Shown: positions 6,446 to 14,669, counted from the first letter of the stretch. The stretch: 33,407 bases of DNA from Geodermatophilus sp. DF01-2 (GCF_004571065.1 NZ_SPQN01000050.1:1-33407), one strand, 5' to 3'. Numbers and translations: made by a program. Notes: a model not told the origin generated them from the letters alone.

Positions 6446-7168
6446 TCAGCCCCAGTAGAGGGTGAAGCCGACCCGTCGCTCGCCGTCCTCCGTCAGCGTC
6501 GCCATGTCGATCTGTCGACGTGCCTGCTCCTCGACCGGGTCGTCGGAGAGCGCCTCGAGGTAGCGGCGGTGCTCGGTCAGCGAGGCGACCGCCTTCTCCA
6601 CCCCGTCGCCGACGTCCATGACGTGCGGCGGATCGGGGTCGATCGTGTGCACCGCGACGTACTGGACGCCGGACCACCGTTCCTCGGTGAGGTCCGGGAA
6701 GATCCACTGGTTGGCGGTATCCGCCACGGCGTCGAGCACGCTCTGGGTCAGCGCCCGGTGGTCGGCGAAGTTCAGATGTCCCGGCGTGACGCCCGGTGGC
6801 GTCCAGGTGGGGCCGCCGTACATGGTCAGCACCAGTTCGGGCCGGTGCCGGCGGATCGCGGCGGCCAGGTCGCGGCGCAGCGCCACCCCGGCCTCCAGGA
6901 CGCCGTCCCGGTGGTCGAGGAACTCCACCTCGGACACCCCGACGACGGCCGCCGAGCGCCGCTCCTCCTCCTCGCGCAGCGGGCCGGCCTCGGCCGGCGA
7001 CATCCCGGCGACGCCGGCCTCTCCACGGGTGGCCAGCAGGTAGTGCACCTCCTTCCCGGCCGCGGTCCAGACGGCGACGGCCGCGGCCGCCCCGTACTCG
7101 ATGTCGTCGGGGTGGGCGGCCACGACCAGCGCGCGCTGCCAGTCGTCGGGCATCGGGAGAGGCGGCAT
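6446..7168 (-). CDS. PIG-L (LmbE-like) family zinc deacetylase
   Basis: 240 aa from ATG 7168. The zinc-binding signature AHPDDIEYGAAAAVAVW is near the N-terminus, followed by LLATRGEAGVAG and REEEERRSAAVVGVSEVEFLDH, the standard beginning of this Rossmann-like fold; a later HLNFADHR supplies another His. Relatives remove acetyl groups from sugar amines, such as MshB and Mca in mycothiol metabolism, but this branch has no assigned substrate. A downstream ATG at 7153 is possible but has no ribosome site. The gene is divergent from the deaminase and the two start codons share the same CATG, so their 5' regions overlap. Confidence 0.85.
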   Translation of the reverse strand: MPPLPMPDDWQRALVVAAHPDDIEYGAAAAVAVWTAAGKEVHYLLATRGEAGVAGMSPAEAGPLREEEERRSAAVVGVSEVEFLDHRDGVLEAGVALRRDLAAAIRRHRPELVLTMYGGPTWTPPGVTPGHLNFADHRALTQSVLDAVADTANQWIFPDLTEERWSGVQYVAVHTIDPDPPHVMDVGDGVEKAVASLTEHRRYLEALSDDPVEEQARRQIDMATLTEDGERRVGFTLYWG

Positions 7169-7691
7169 GGCGGGCAGTCTGCTCCCGGGGGACGACGGAC
7201 GGCGAGCCCTCCGGCCGGGGGGCGACGATGGCGCCACGGTCGACGACGGAGACCGCGTCCACCTGCGCCGCTGCATCGAACTCGCCCGCACGACGCTCGA
7301 CGCCGGCGACGAGCGCTTCGGGTCGGTGCTCGTGGACGCCGACGGCAGCGTGCTCTTCGAGGACCACGACCACGTGGCGTCCGGCGACTCCACCCGGCAC
7401 CCGGAGTTCGCCATCGCCCGGTGGGCCGCCCAGCACCTTCCTTCCGACCAACGGGCCGCGGCCACCGTCTACACCTCCGGCGAACACTGCCCCATGTGCG
7501 CGGCCGCGCACGCCTGGGTAGGTCTCGGGCGGATCGTGTACGACAGCTCGTCGGCGCAGCTCGGCGCCCGGCCCGCGCCGATGCAGGCTCCCTCCATCGG
7601 CGGGGTCGCCCCGGGCGTTCCGGTCGAGGGCCCGGTCGCCGGCCTCGACGAGGAGGTGCACGACCTGCACCGGCGCTTCCACGGCAGCTGA
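7167..7691 (+). CDS. Nucleoside/base deaminase (cytidine-deaminase-like fold)
   Basis: 174 aa from ATG 7167, with GGGAGAGG (7155-7162) just upstream. The zinc deaminase signature is clear: RHPEFAIARWAAQ supplies the His-x-Glu (with Pro in the middle position) and SGEHCPMCAAAHAW the PCxxC pair. The spacing fits guanine/cytosine deaminases of the nucleotide-salvage type. The first 25 or so residues are Gly/Asp/Arg-rich and poorly conserved in appearance. The ATG overlaps, on the other strand, the ATG of the PIG-L gene, so the promoter of each gene lies inside the coding sequence of the other. The exact base specificity cannot be told. Confidence 0.82.
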   Translation: MAGSLLPGDDGRRALRPGGDDGATVDDGDRVHLRRCIELARTTLDAGDERFGSVLVDADGSVLFEDHDHVASGDSTRHPEFAIARWAAQHLPSDQRAAATVYTSGEHCPMCAAAHAWVGLGRIVYDSSSAQLGARPAPMQAPSIGGVAPGVPVEGPVAGLDEEVHDLHRRFHGS

Positions 7692-7766
7692 CCCCGGCGA
7701 CCTCCGGCAGGCCCGACGCGGCCGGCCGGTTGCGATTCGGTGACGACCGACCACCTCCGCCGAGGG

Positions 7767-7789
7767 TGTGACTTGGGTCACCGTAGGCT
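7767..7789 (+). promoter_or_regulatory. Crp-like operator and -10 of a leaderless promoter
   Basis: TGTGA-N6-TCACC (7767-7782) matches the Crp/GlxR consensus TGTGA-N6-TCACA at 9 of 10 positions; within it GTGAC/GTCAC form a perfect inverted repeat. It runs straight into TAGGCT (7784-7789), a TANNNT -10 box 6 nt before ATG 7796, so the transcript should start at or next to the start codon. A regulator bound here would block the -10 region. The segment GGTCACCGTAGGCTCG is found again at 8691-8706. Confidence 0.55.
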
Positions 7790-7795
7790 CGGGAG

Positions 7796-8257
7796 ATGCA
7801 CCGGACGACCACGCGTGCCCGACTGGCTCACGCTCTCCTCGCCGGCGGCCTGCTCGTGCTCCCGCTGGCCGCCTGCACCGATGGCGGCGCCGAGACCGAC
7901 ACCGGCGCCGAGGGCCCCGAGATCACGACCGACGGGGGCGACACCGGCGCCGAGACCACCGACCCCGATCCCTCCGTGGGCGCGGAGGACTCCGCCGATC
8001 CCACCGACGCCACCGGCAGCAGCGTCGACTGCTCCGGGACCACCTGCTCGGTGACCCTCACGGTCCAGGACCGGGACGTGGAGGTCCTCGGCACCACGGT
8101 GGCGCTGGAGAGCTCCGATGCCGGACGGGCGTCGTTCCGGGTCGGCAACGAGGAGCTGTCCTGCAGCCAGGGGGAGAGCGTCTCTGCCGGTCCTCTCACG
8201 CTGGAGTGCACGACCGTCACCGACGACATGGTGACGCTCTCGGCGTCAGTGGGCTGA
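7796..8257 (+). CDS. Small acidic lipoprotein
   Basis: 153 aa. A type II signal peptide (basic MHRTTTRARLA, then HALLAGGLLVLPLAAC) has a good lipobox LAAC at residues about 24-27, so the mature protein is lipid-anchored outside the membrane. A low-complexity Asp/Glu/Thr/Gly stretch follows (about 28-75), then a small beta-rich domain with four Cys (DCSGTTCSVTLTV ... EELSCSQGE ... LECTTV) that could form two disulfides. No known function. The -10 box lies 6 nt before the ATG and no spaced ribosome site exists, so translation is probably leaderless. Confidence 0.75.
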   Translation: MHRTTTRARLAHALLAGGLLVLPLAACTDGGAETDTGAEGPEITTDGGDTGAETTDPDPSVGAEDSADPTDATGSSVDCSGTTCSVTLTVQDRDVEVLGTTVALESSDAGRASFRVGNEELSCSQGESVSAGPLTLECTTVTDDMVTLSASVG

Positions 8258-8269
8258 GGCGCCCGCCGA

Positions 8270-8284
8270 CCCGAGGGGCTCGGG
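8270..8284. terminator. Small hairpin between convergent genes
   Basis: CCCGAG-GGG-CTCGGG, a 6-bp GC stem 12 bp after the lipoprotein stop and 45 bp before the stop of the convergent DoxX gene. No T-run; a bidirectional terminator is plausible. Confidence 0.4.
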
Positions 8285-8328
8285 GGCGACCGCCCCACCG
8301 GCTGCGCGCGCCCTCCGGGGCCTGCGCC

Positions 8329-8688
8329 TCACCGTCCGCGCGCGACGCCCAGCGCGATGCGCACCAGCGGCCACTGCAGCGGCAGCCGGACGGCGGCGAC
8401 CGTCAGCGGCACCGCCCGTCGCGGCACCACCCGGAGCGTGTGCAGGTGCGCCGGGACGAAGGCGACCAGCAGCGCCGCCGCGGCCCAGCCTCCTGCTCGC
8501 CGGGTCGCCGGCACCGTCATCAGCCCGGCGGCGGCGATCTCGGCGACCCCGCTGCCGGTCACCCAGGCGCGCGCGTCACCGAGTTCCGGCGGCACCAGCC
8601 ACTCGTAGGTCCGCGGTCGGACCAGGTGCAGCACCCCCGATCCGCCCAGCGCCGCCGCCAACAGCCTCGCCCTGCCCGGGAGCTCCAC
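8329..8688 (-). CDS. DoxX-family small membrane protein
   Basis: 119 aa from GTG 8688. Four hydrophobic segments with the DoxX-like signature GGSGVLHLVRPRTYEWLVPPELGDAR, then WVTGSGVAEIAAAGLMT, WAAAALLVAFVPAHLHT and a basic C-terminus. Proteins of this group are four-helix inner-membrane proteins linked in some bacteria to redox stress or respiration, but the role here is unassigned. The start is chosen because TACGGT lies exactly 6 nt before the GTG on the minus strand, a leaderless promoter arrangement shared back-to-back with the TSUP gene. Confidence 0.75.
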   Translation of the reverse strand: MELPGRARLLAAALGGSGVLHLVRPRTYEWLVPPELGDARAWVTGSGVAEIAAAGLMTVPATRRAGGWAAAALLVAFVPAHLHTLRVVPRRAVPLTVAAVRLPLQWPLVRIALGVARGR

Positions 8689-8690
8689 GA

Positions 8691-8706
8691 GGTCACCGTA
8701 GGCTCG
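8691..8706. promoter_or_regulatory. Overlapping divergent leaderless promoters
   Basis: GGTCACCGTAGGCTCG contains both -10 boxes: TACGGT on the minus strand (8700-8695), 6 nt before GTG 8688, and TAGGCT on the plus strand (8699-8704), 8 nt before GTG 8713. The two hexamers share two bases, so only one polymerase could melt the site at a time. The same 16 bp stands in front of the lipoprotein gene (7776-7791). Confidence 0.5.
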
Positions 8707-8712
8707 CCGCTC

Positions 8713-9468
8713 GTGTCCGCTCTCGACCTGGCCATCGCGGCGGGCGTCGCCCTCGTCGCCGGCGTCATCAACTCCGTCGCCGGCGGCGGGTCGCTGATCC
8801 TCTTCCCCACCCTCGTCGCCCTCGGGCTGGGCACCGTCGCGGCCAACGTCACCAACTCGATCGCCCAGTGGCCGGGCTACCTCGGCGGCGTGGTCGGCTT
8901 CCGCGCCGAGTACGCCGGCCAGCGCGCCCGGCTGGTGCGCTTCGGCGTCGTCGCGCTGCTCGGCGGCGTCGCGGGCAGCGTCCTGCTGCTCACCACGCCC
9001 TCCGAGGCCTTCGACGTCGTCGTCCCCGTGCTCGTCCTGCTGGCCAGCCTGCTGCTCGCCGTCCAGCCGCTGCTCACCCGGCGGCTCAGGAGCACCGAGG
9101 ACGGCGGCCTCCGGCGGGACCCGGCCTGGCTGTACGTGGCGCTGTTCCTGGCGACCGTGTACGGCGGCTACTTCGGCGGCGCGCTGGGCGTGATCCTGGT
9201 CGGCGTCCTCGGGGTGGGCCTGCACCGGCTGAAACTGGCCAACGCGCTAAAGTCGGCGCTCTCGGCGGTCACCGCCACCGTTACCCTCGTCGTCTTCGGG
9301 CTGTTCGGCCCGGTCCACTGGCTGGTGGTCGCCGTCGCCGCACCGGCCAGCCTGCTCGGCGGCTTCGTCGGCGCCCGCATCGCCACGCGCATCCCGGCGA
9401 CGCCGCTGCGCGTCTTCATCGTCGCCTTCGGCGTCGCCGTGTCGATCTACCTGTTCACCCGCATCTGA
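8713..9468 (+). CDS. TSUP-family (TauE/SafE) membrane transporter
   Basis: 251 aa from GTG 8713. The family hallmark INSVAGGGSLILFPTLVALG is near the N-terminus and its partner GGYFGGALGVILVGVLGVG opens the second half; about eight hydrophobic segments in two repeats are visible, with the linker LLTRRLRSTEDGGLRRD on the cytoplasmic side. TSUP proteins move small organic or sulfur anions such as sulfite or sulfonates; the substrate is not predictable here. It is divergent from the DoxX-like gene and shares its promoter region. The start follows the -10 box by 8 nt with no ribosome site. Confidence 0.85.
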   Translation: MSALDLAIAAGVALVAGVINSVAGGGSLILFPTLVALGLGTVAANVTNSIAQWPGYLGGVVGFRAEYAGQRARLVRFGVVALLGGVAGSVLLLTTPSEAFDVVVPVLVLLASLLLAVQPLLTRRLRSTEDGGLRRDPAWLYVALFLATVYGGYFGGALGVILVGVLGVGLHRLKLANALKSALSAVTATVTLVVFGLFGPVHWLVVAVAAPASLLGGFVGARIATRIPATPLRVFIVAFGVAVSIYLFTRI

Positions 9469-9524
9469 GGCCGGTCGCCCCATGGGCGGTTCGCGGGTCA
9501 CCGCGGACGCACGGTCATCCCGGC

Positions 9525-9860
9525 ATGCCGGTCCCCACACGCTCCCGACTCCTGCCCGGGATCCCCTGGTGGGTGCTGATGGCCGCCGTCCCGCTGGTGC
9601 TGACCGCACTGGTGTCCGTGCTGGTCCGCGGACCGGCCGCGGTCATGGGCGCGGGATCGGCTCCCCGTCCGCAGGCCGCGTCCTGCGCGCTGCTCGTGCG
9701 GCGGGCCGCACCCTCCCGCAGGCTCACTCCCCGCCGCGGCCGGGCTCCCCGATCGCGATCATCGCCTCGACCGCGCGACGGGCGCGGGCAGCGGTCTCCG
9801 GGTCGACGTCGACAGCACCCTCGCCGGTGCGCAGCGTCCGCAGCAGCTTGGCCGGCGTGA
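9525..9860 (+). CDS. Possible small membrane protein overlapping nadA 3' end (doubtful)
   Basis: From ATG 9525 the plus strand encodes [19 protein letters not shown] and then [15 protein letters not shown], which looks like a real one-helix membrane peptide. After about residue 45 the sequence becomes Arg/Pro/Ser-rich and runs antisense into nadA (from 9724), typical of a shadow. Either a short gene has lost its stop through a frameshift, or the whole is spurious. No clear ribosome site. Otherwise I see nothing in 9469-9723. Confidence 0.25.
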   Translation: MPVPTRSRLLPGIPWWVLMAAVPLVLTALVSVLVRGPAAVMGAGSAPRPQAASCALLVRRAAPSRRLTPRRGRAPRSRSSPRPRDGRGQRSPGRRRQHPRRCAASAAAWPA

Positions 9861-10755
9861 TCATCTTCATGTAGCGACAGGCGGCGCGCTCGTTCATCGG
9901 GATGAACGTCGTCCCGGCGTTGAGCGCCCGCAGCTGGTGCAGGATGCCGACCTCGGTGGCCACCAGCACCTGGCCCGCCGTCGTGGTCGCGGCCTGCTCG
10001 ACCATGCCGCCGGTGGAGAGCACCCGCGTGCGGTCGGCCGGCAGGTCGCCGTGGCTGACCAGGTCGAGCACCGACGTGGTGCACCCGCACTCGGGGTGCA
10101 CCAGGATCTCGGCGTCCGGGTGCGCGGCCACCTGCGCGCGGACGTCGGACGGGCTGATACCCGCGTGCACGTGGCACTCCCCCGCCCACACGTGGATGTC
10201 GTCCCGCCCGGTCACCCGCTTGACGTGCGCGCCGAGGAACTGGTCGGGGCAGAAGAGGATCTCGCGGTCCTCCGGGATCGAGCGGACGACGTCGGCGGCG
10301 TTGGACGACGTGCAGCAGATGTCGGTCTCGGCCTTCACCGCCGCGGTGGTGTTCACGTAGCTGACGACGACGGCGCCGGGGTGCTCGGCCTTCCACTCGC
10401 GCAGCTGTTCCGCGGTGATCGAGTCGGCCAGCGAGCAGCCGGCGGCGTGGTCGGGCAGCAGCACGGTCTTCTCCGGCGAGAGGATCTTCGCCGTCTCGGC
10501 CATGAAGTGGACGCCGCAGAAGACGATCTCGCGGGCGTCGGTCTGCGCTGCGACCCGCGACAGGTACAGCGAGTCACCGGTGAAGTGGGCGACGTCCTGG
10601 ATCTCGGGAACCTGGTAGTTGTGCGCCAGGATCACCGCCCCGCGCTCCTCGGCCAGCCGGCGGACCTCGGCCGCCCAGGTCTCGTACTCGGCGGGCGACA
10701 GGGTGCGCTCGTCACCGGCGACGGCGGGGGCGGCGGGCGCGATGGTGGCGGTCAC
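9724..10755 (-). CDS. nadA: Quinolinate synthase NadA
   Basis: 343 aa from GTG 10755, with CTGGAGA about 6 nt upstream; the frame stays open for another 300 nt but only with Pro/Arg/Ser-rich shadow sequence. NadA condenses iminoaspartate with dihydroxyacetone phosphate to quinolinate in NAD synthesis and carries a [4Fe-4S] cluster. Conserved features: [81 protein letters not shown] and [17 protein letters not shown]. The three cluster cysteines are expected in FCGV, CTSSNA and HPEC. nadB and nadC are not next to it, so it stands alone here. Confidence 0.95.
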   Translation of the reverse strand: MTATIAPAAPAVAGDERTLSPAEYETWAAEVRRLAEERGAVILAHNYQVPEIQDVAHFTGDSLYLSRVAAQTDAREIVFCGVHFMAETAKILSPEKTVLLPDHAAGCSLADSITAEQLREWKAEHPGAVVVSYVNTTAAVKAETDICCTSSNAADVVRSIPEDREILFCPDQFLGAHVKRVTGRDDIHVWAGECHVHAGISPSDVRAQVAAHPDAEILVHPECGCTTSVLDLVSHGDLPADRTRVLSTGGMVEQAATTTAGQVLVATEVGILHQLRALNAGTTFIPMNERAACRYMKMITPAKLLRTLRTGEGAVDVDPETAARARRAVEAMIAIGEPGRGGE

Positions 10756-10825
10756 GGGGGTCTCCAGGGTCGGTCCGGGCTGTCGTGCAGTCGAACAGCG
10801 GTGTAACGGGACAACTTCCCGGTCC

Positions 10826-10983
10826 CGAAGGAGCGGGGGCGGAGGCTCCCCCGACGAGGGGACGCAGCGGCTCAGCGCGACATGAGACGGTACGTGGCCG
10901 TGCCGTGGAGGCGTGGGCCCCGGAGGGGTCCGCGACGAGGCGGCGAGTGGGCTCCGACCGGCAGGGGACGGCACGTGGCCGTG
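10826..10983 (-). repeat. Imperfect tandem duplication (~81 bp) upstream of nadA
   Basis: On the minus strand a unit beginning CACGGCCACGTRCCGTC and ending near CCTCGTCG...CCTCCG occurs twice (about 10983-10907 and 10902-10826), roughly three quarters identical by eye. The most exact shared part is GACGGYACGTGGCCGTG at 10886-10902 and 10967-10983, 81 bp apart. The second unit contains the stem CCCC-TCGTC-GGGG. It fills the gap between the RNase H gene end (11007) and the nadA start; it may be a dispersed intergenic repeat rather than a nadA regulator. Confidence 0.5.
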
Positions 10984-11006
10984 GTGCTGCCCGGAGGGCA
11001 GCGATG

Positions 11007-12113
11007 TCATCGCAGGTGGCTGGTGTCGTTGACCAGGCGGACGGCGGAGCGGCCGTCGGAGCCCCACGCGACCGTGCAGAACGACGCGGCCTCCAGGAAC
11101 ACCCGGTGGACGACGTCGTCGGGCACGTCGAGGCCGGCGGCGAGCAGCAGCTTGATCGGCGTGACATGGGCGACGACGAGCACCGTCTTCCCGGCATGCC
11201 CGCGCAGGATGCGGGCGCGAGCACGGGCCACCCGGTCGCTGACGTCGGCGATCGACTCCCCGCCCGGCGCGGCGACGGTGATGTCGTCGGCGAACCGGCG
11301 GGCGGCCAACGGGTGCTGCTCGCGGGCCTCCTCGGCGGTGAGCCCCTCGAGGTCGCCGAAGTCCAGCTCGACCAGGTCGTCGTCGTAGTGCACCGGCAGG
11401 CCGAGGACGTCGCCGACGACCTCGGCGGTCTCCCGGGTTCGGCGCAGCGGCGAGGCGACGACGACCTCCACGCCCAGCTCCTTGGCGCGGACGGCCGCCG
11501 CCTCGGCCTCGGCGCGGCCGGTGGCCGACAGCGGCAGGTCGTTACGGCCGCTGTAACGACGCTCGGGCGTGTGCTCGGTCCGGCCGTGCCGCAGCAGGTG
11601 CGTGACGGTGGTGACGGCGGGCGCGCGGGGGGCCACGGGCTGGACGTCGTCCACCACCGTCGTGGGCTCGGCGGCGAGGTCGCGGTGCACCGGCCGGCCG
11701 TCCATGGCGCTGTTGGCCAGCGCGTCCGCGGCGCTGTTCTGCGCCCGCGGCACCCACGTGTAGCGGACGCTGCCGAGCTGCCGGGCGATCTGCCGCGCCT
11801 GCAGCGCCAGCTTCTGCATGTCGGGGTGCTTGACCTTCCAGCGACCCGACATCTGCTCGACGACGAGCTTGGAGTCCATCCGCACCTCGACGTCGGCGTC
11901 CGGGGCTGCGCCACCACAGATGTCGAGGACGGCCTGCAGCCCGGCGACCAGGCCGCCGTACTCGGCGACGTTGTTGGTCGCCCGCCCGACCGATTCCGCC
12001 CGCTCGGCGAGCACGGTGCCGGTCGCGGCGTCGCGCACGAGAGCGCCGTAGCCGGCCGGGCCGGGGTTGCCCCGCGAGCCGCCGTCCGCCTCGACGACGA
12101 ACCGGCGGGTCAC
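11007..12113 (-). CDS. Bifunctional RNase HI / histidine phosphatase
   Basis: 368 aa from GTG 12113, overlapping the preceding stop as GTGA. The N-terminal domain (about 1-140) is RNase HI, cutting RNA in RNA-DNA hybrids: [36 protein letters not shown] and NSAADALAN supply the acidic active-site residues. The C-terminal domain (about 165-368) is a histidine phosphatase (CobC/alpha-ribazole phosphatase type) with [39 protein letters not shown] and VVAHVTPIK. This fusion is known in actinobacteria (Rv2228c of M. tuberculosis). The phosphatase half may serve cobalamin synthesis or act broadly as an acid phosphatase. It is cotranscribed with the zinc-ribbon gene. Confidence 0.92.
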   Translation of the reverse strand: MTRRFVVEADGGSRGNPGPAGYGALVRDAATGTVLAERAESVGRATNNVAEYGGLVAGLQAVLDICGGAAPDADVEVRMDSKLVVEQMSGRWKVKHPDMQKLALQARQIARQLGSVRYTWVPRAQNSAADALANSAMDGRPVHRDLAAEPTTVVDDVQPVAPRAPAVTTVTHLLRHGRTEHTPERRYSGRNDLPLSATGRAEAEAAAVRAKELGVEVVVASPLRRTRETAEVVGDVLGLPVHYDDDLVELDFGDLEGLTAEEAREQHPLAARRFADDITVAAPGGESIADVSDRVARARARILRGHAGKTVLVVAHVTPIKLLLAAGLDVPDDVVHRVFLEAASFCTVAWGSDGRSAVRLVNDTSHLR

Positions 12114-12850
12114 AGGCCGGACTCGGCGGTGCGCACCAGGATCCGGCCGCAGTTGTCGCAGCGCACGACCTCGTGGGGGTCGGCGTTGCGGACGGCGGCC
12201 AGCTCCCGGCCGAACAGCTCGATACGGCAGCCCTGGCACTGGCGGGCCTTGAGCACGGCCGCGCCGGTGCCGCCGGTCTGGGCGCGGATCCGCTCGTAGA
12301 GGGCCAGCAGGTCGCCCGGGATGCGGGCGGCGGCCTCGGCGCGGGCAGCCTCGTGCTGCGCCGTCCCGTCGGCGATGTCGGCCAGGGCGTCGTCGCGCAG
12401 CTGCTCGGCGCGCGCCAGCTCGGCCCTCGCCGTCTCCGCTGCCTGCTGCGCCTCGGCCAGCGTCGCCTCGGCGGTCTCGAGCTGCTCCATGAGCTCGAGC
12501 TCCTGGTCCTCGAGGTCGGACTGCCGCCGCGCCAGCGACTGCATCTCGTGCTGCAGGTCGGTCATCTGCTTGGCCGAGACGCTGCCGGAGTCGAGCAGCC
12601 CCCGGTCGCGGGCCGCGCGCTGGCGCACCGTCTCGACGTCGCCTTCCAGCCGCTTGACCTCCCGCTGCAGGTCGCGCGTCTCGGTCTCGGCGCGCACCAC
12701 GCCGGCCGCGAGCTCCCGCTCCGCCTCGGCCGCGGCCTCGACCGCGGCCTTCTCGGGAAGGGTGCGCCGGCGGTGGGCCAGCTGACCCAGCGCGACGTCC
12801 TCGGCGGCCAGGGCCAGCAGCTGCTGCTGGTCGAAGTGGTCGGCCTTCAC
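12110..12850 (-). CDS. Coiled-coil protein with C-terminal C4 zinc ribbon (Rv2229c-like)
   Basis: 246 aa from GTG 12850. Residues about 10-175 are a long Ala/Glu/Arg/Leu/Gln-rich antiparallel coiled coil; the end holds a zinc ribbon with two Cys pairs, CQGCRIELFG and VRCDNCGRILV. It belongs to the C4-type zinc-ribbon (DUF164/CdsZ-like) family found in most actinobacteria beside the RNase H fusion and Nif3, a nucleic-acid-related context, but its biochemical role is not settled. The start is fixed by a leaderless arrangement: TAGGTT lies 6 nt before the GTG. Its stop overlaps the RNase H start by 4 bp. Confidence 0.88.
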   Translation of the reverse strand: MKADHFDQQQLLALAAEDVALGQLAHRRRTLPEKAAVEAAAEAERELAAGVVRAETETRDLQREVKRLEGDVETVRQRAARDRGLLDSGSVSAKQMTDLQHEMQSLARRQSDLEDQELELMEQLETAEATLAEAQQAAETARAELARAEQLRDDALADIADGTAQHEAARAEAAARIPGDLLALYERIRAQTGGTGAAVLKARQCQGCRIELFGRELAAVRNADPHEVVRCDNCGRILVRTAESGL

Positions 12851-12856
12851 CCGTCC

Positions 12857-12862
12857 AACCTA
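12857..12862 (-). promoter_or_regulatory. -10 box of the zinc-ribbon/RNase H operon
   Basis: TAGGTT on the minus strand, then exactly 6 nt, then GTG 12850: a TANNNT box placed for a leaderless transcript. This gives the zinc-ribbon/RNase H pair its own promoter, separate from the symporter genes upstream. Confidence 0.5.
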
Positions 12863-12894
12863 CCGGGGCACCGCCCCGGCTCCGGCCCCCGTGC

Positions 12895-13007
12895 AGGGCC
12901 CCGCCGCGAGCGTGGATCGGCCCCGCTGCGGGGTCCCGCCACGAGCCTGCGAGTGGCGGGGGGCAGGGGTGTCCTCGAAGGGGGGCACGGGGGTCCTTCG
13001 ACTTCGA
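12895..13007 (-). repeat. Intergenic 3'-end repeat, copy A
   Basis: Starts just after the TAG of the symporter gene (13008-13010) and runs on the same strand. After GAAGGACCCCC it has the family core: ACCCCTGCCCCCCGCC, then ACTCGCAGGCTCG, then TGGCGGGACCCCGCA (12969-12927). Inner arms CCCGCC/GGCGGG pair; the outer arms pair only partly (CCCCTGC against GCAGCGGGG). See copies B-E. Confidence 0.6.
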
Positions 13008-14666
13008 CTACCTGCGGGCGGACGGCTCCCCCGGCGGTCCCGGCGGGGCGGACTCGAGCGGGTCGGGCAACTCGCGGAAGGTCGGGTCCTCCCGCTCGGC
13101 GGTGTAGTCGCTGTCCGCGGTCCCGTCGACGCCCTCGTCCATCTTCATGGCTCGGAACAGGACGGTGAACAGGACGGCGACGAGCAGGTTCACCAGTAGC
13201 GCGAGGAAGCCGGTGTAGACGCTGGACTCGACGTCGAGGCCCAGCTTCGCCAGCGCGAAGGAGGACCCGCCGAAGTGCTCGCGGACGACCTCACCGCCCG
13301 GACCCAGGCGCGGGATGTTGTAGAGCATCACCAGCCCGGCCACCATGCCGGCCACCCAGCCGGCGATGAGGCCGCCGCGGTGGAACCAGCGGGTGTAGAG
13401 ACCCAGGGCCACCGCCGGCAGCGTCTGCAGGATGATCACGCCGCCGATGAGCTGCAGGTCGATGGAGAACTGCGGGTCGATGAAGAGGATCGCCGCGACC
13501 GCGCCGAACTTGACGACCAGCGAGACCACCTTGGCGACCTGCGCCTCCTGGTGCGGGGTGGCGTCCTTCTTGAGGTACTCCTTGTAGATGTTGCGGGTGA
13601 ACAGGTTGGCCGCGGCGATCGACATGATCGCCGCCGGCACGAGCGCGCCGATGGCGATCGCGGCGAACGCGATGCCGGCGAACCAGCTCGGGAACATCTC
13701 CTGGAACAGCTCCGGCACGATCGTGTTGCTGTCCCCGCCGATCGGCGTGGTCCCGGCGGCGATCGCCATGTACCCGAGGAGCGCGATGAAGGCCAGTGCG
13801 AGGCTGTAGACCGGCAGGGCGCTCATGTTGCGCTTGAGCACGTCGCGGTTGCTGGCCGCGAGCACGCCGGTGATGGAGTGCGGGTAGAGGAAGAGTGCCA
13901 GCGCCGACCCGAGGGCCAGGGTGGCGTAGCCGAGCTGGCCGGTGACCGGGAGGGTCACGCCGGCCCCGCCGCCCGCGGAGAACTTCTCCTCCGCGGCGTT
14001 GAAGATCTCGGCCCAGCCGCCGAGCTTCGCGGGGATCACGATGATGGCGACGATGATCGTCAGGTAGATCAGCGTGTCCTTGACGAACGCGATCAGCGCC
14101 GGCGCCCGGAGCCCCGAGTTGTACGTGTACAGCGCCAGCACCAGGAAGGCGATGATCAGCGGGAGCTCGCCGCTCAGCCCCTCCCCGCTGAACCCCATGG
14201 ACTTCAGGACGGCGGAGATGCCCACGAGCTGCAGGGCGATGTAGGGCATCGTCGCGACGATCCCGGTGATCGCGACCAGCAGGGCCATGGTCGGGGAGTC
14301 GAACCGGGAGCGGACGAAGTCCGCCGGGGTGACGAAGCCGCGCACGTGGCTGACCGACCACAGCCGGATCACCACCAGGAACACCAGCGGATAGATCACC
14401 ACGGTGTAGGGCACGGCGAAGAAGCCGACCGCGCCCGCCCCGAACATCAGCGCTGGGACCGCCACGAAGGTGTAGGCGGTGTAGAGGTCGCCGCCCAGCA
14501 GGAACCAGGTGATCCAGGAGCCGAAGCTGCGGCCACCCAGCCCCCACTCGTCGAGGTGCATGAGGCTCTCCGCGCGCCGCCAGCGAGCGGCGGCGAAACC
14601 CATCACCGTGACGATCAGGAAGAGGGTGAGGACGACGACGAGTTCGACGACGTTGATCCCGTCCAT
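13008..14666 (-). CDS. Sodium:solute symporter, monocarboxylate permease MctP-like
   Basis: 552 aa from ATG 14666, with AGGAGC about 8 nt upstream. An SSS-family carrier with about 13 hydrophobic segments: VVELVVVLTLFLIVTVMGF, then the MctP-like LDEWGLGGRSFGSWITWFL and GGDLYTAYTFVAVPALMFGAG, then YNSGLRAPALIAFVKDTL. The C-terminus is acidic, Pro-rich and cytoplasmic. MctP relatives take up lactate, pyruvate and similar monocarboxylates with sodium or protons. The small DUF3311 gene 3 nt upstream is the usual companion of this subfamily and supports the assignment. The pair is wedged between Nif3 and the zinc-ribbon gene, which are neighbours in many actinobacteria. Confidence 0.85.
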   Translation of the reverse strand: MDGINVVELVVVLTLFLIVTVMGFAAARWRRAESLMHLDEWGLGGRSFGSWITWFLLGGDLYTAYTFVAVPALMFGAGAVGFFAVPYTVVIYPLVFLVVIRLWSVSHVRGFVTPADFVRSRFDSPTMALLVAITGIVATMPYIALQLVGISAVLKSMGFSGEGLSGELPLIIAFLVLALYTYNSGLRAPALIAFVKDTLIYLTIIVAIIVIPAKLGGWAEIFNAAEEKFSAGGGAGVTLPVTGQLGYATLALGSALALFLYPHSITGVLAASNRDVLKRNMSALPVYSLALAFIALLGYMAIAAGTTPIGGDSNTIVPELFQEMFPSWFAGIAFAAIAIGALVPAAIMSIAAANLFTRNIYKEYLKKDATPHQEAQVAKVVSLVVKFGAVAAILFIDPQFSIDLQLIGGVIILQTLPAVALGLYTRWFHRGGLIAGWVAGMVAGLVMLYNIPRLGPGGEVVREHFGGSSFALAKLGLDVESSVYTGFLALLVNLLVAVLFTVLFRAMKMDEGVDGTADSDYTAEREDPTFRELPDPLESAPPGPPGEPSARR

Positions 14667-14669
14667 GGC

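Noticed and set aside
10756-11067. N-terminal extension of nadA by about 100 codons
   Set aside because: The extension encodes Pro/Ser/His-rich sequence from an intergenic duplication; GTG 10755 has a ribosome site and gives the usual NadA length.
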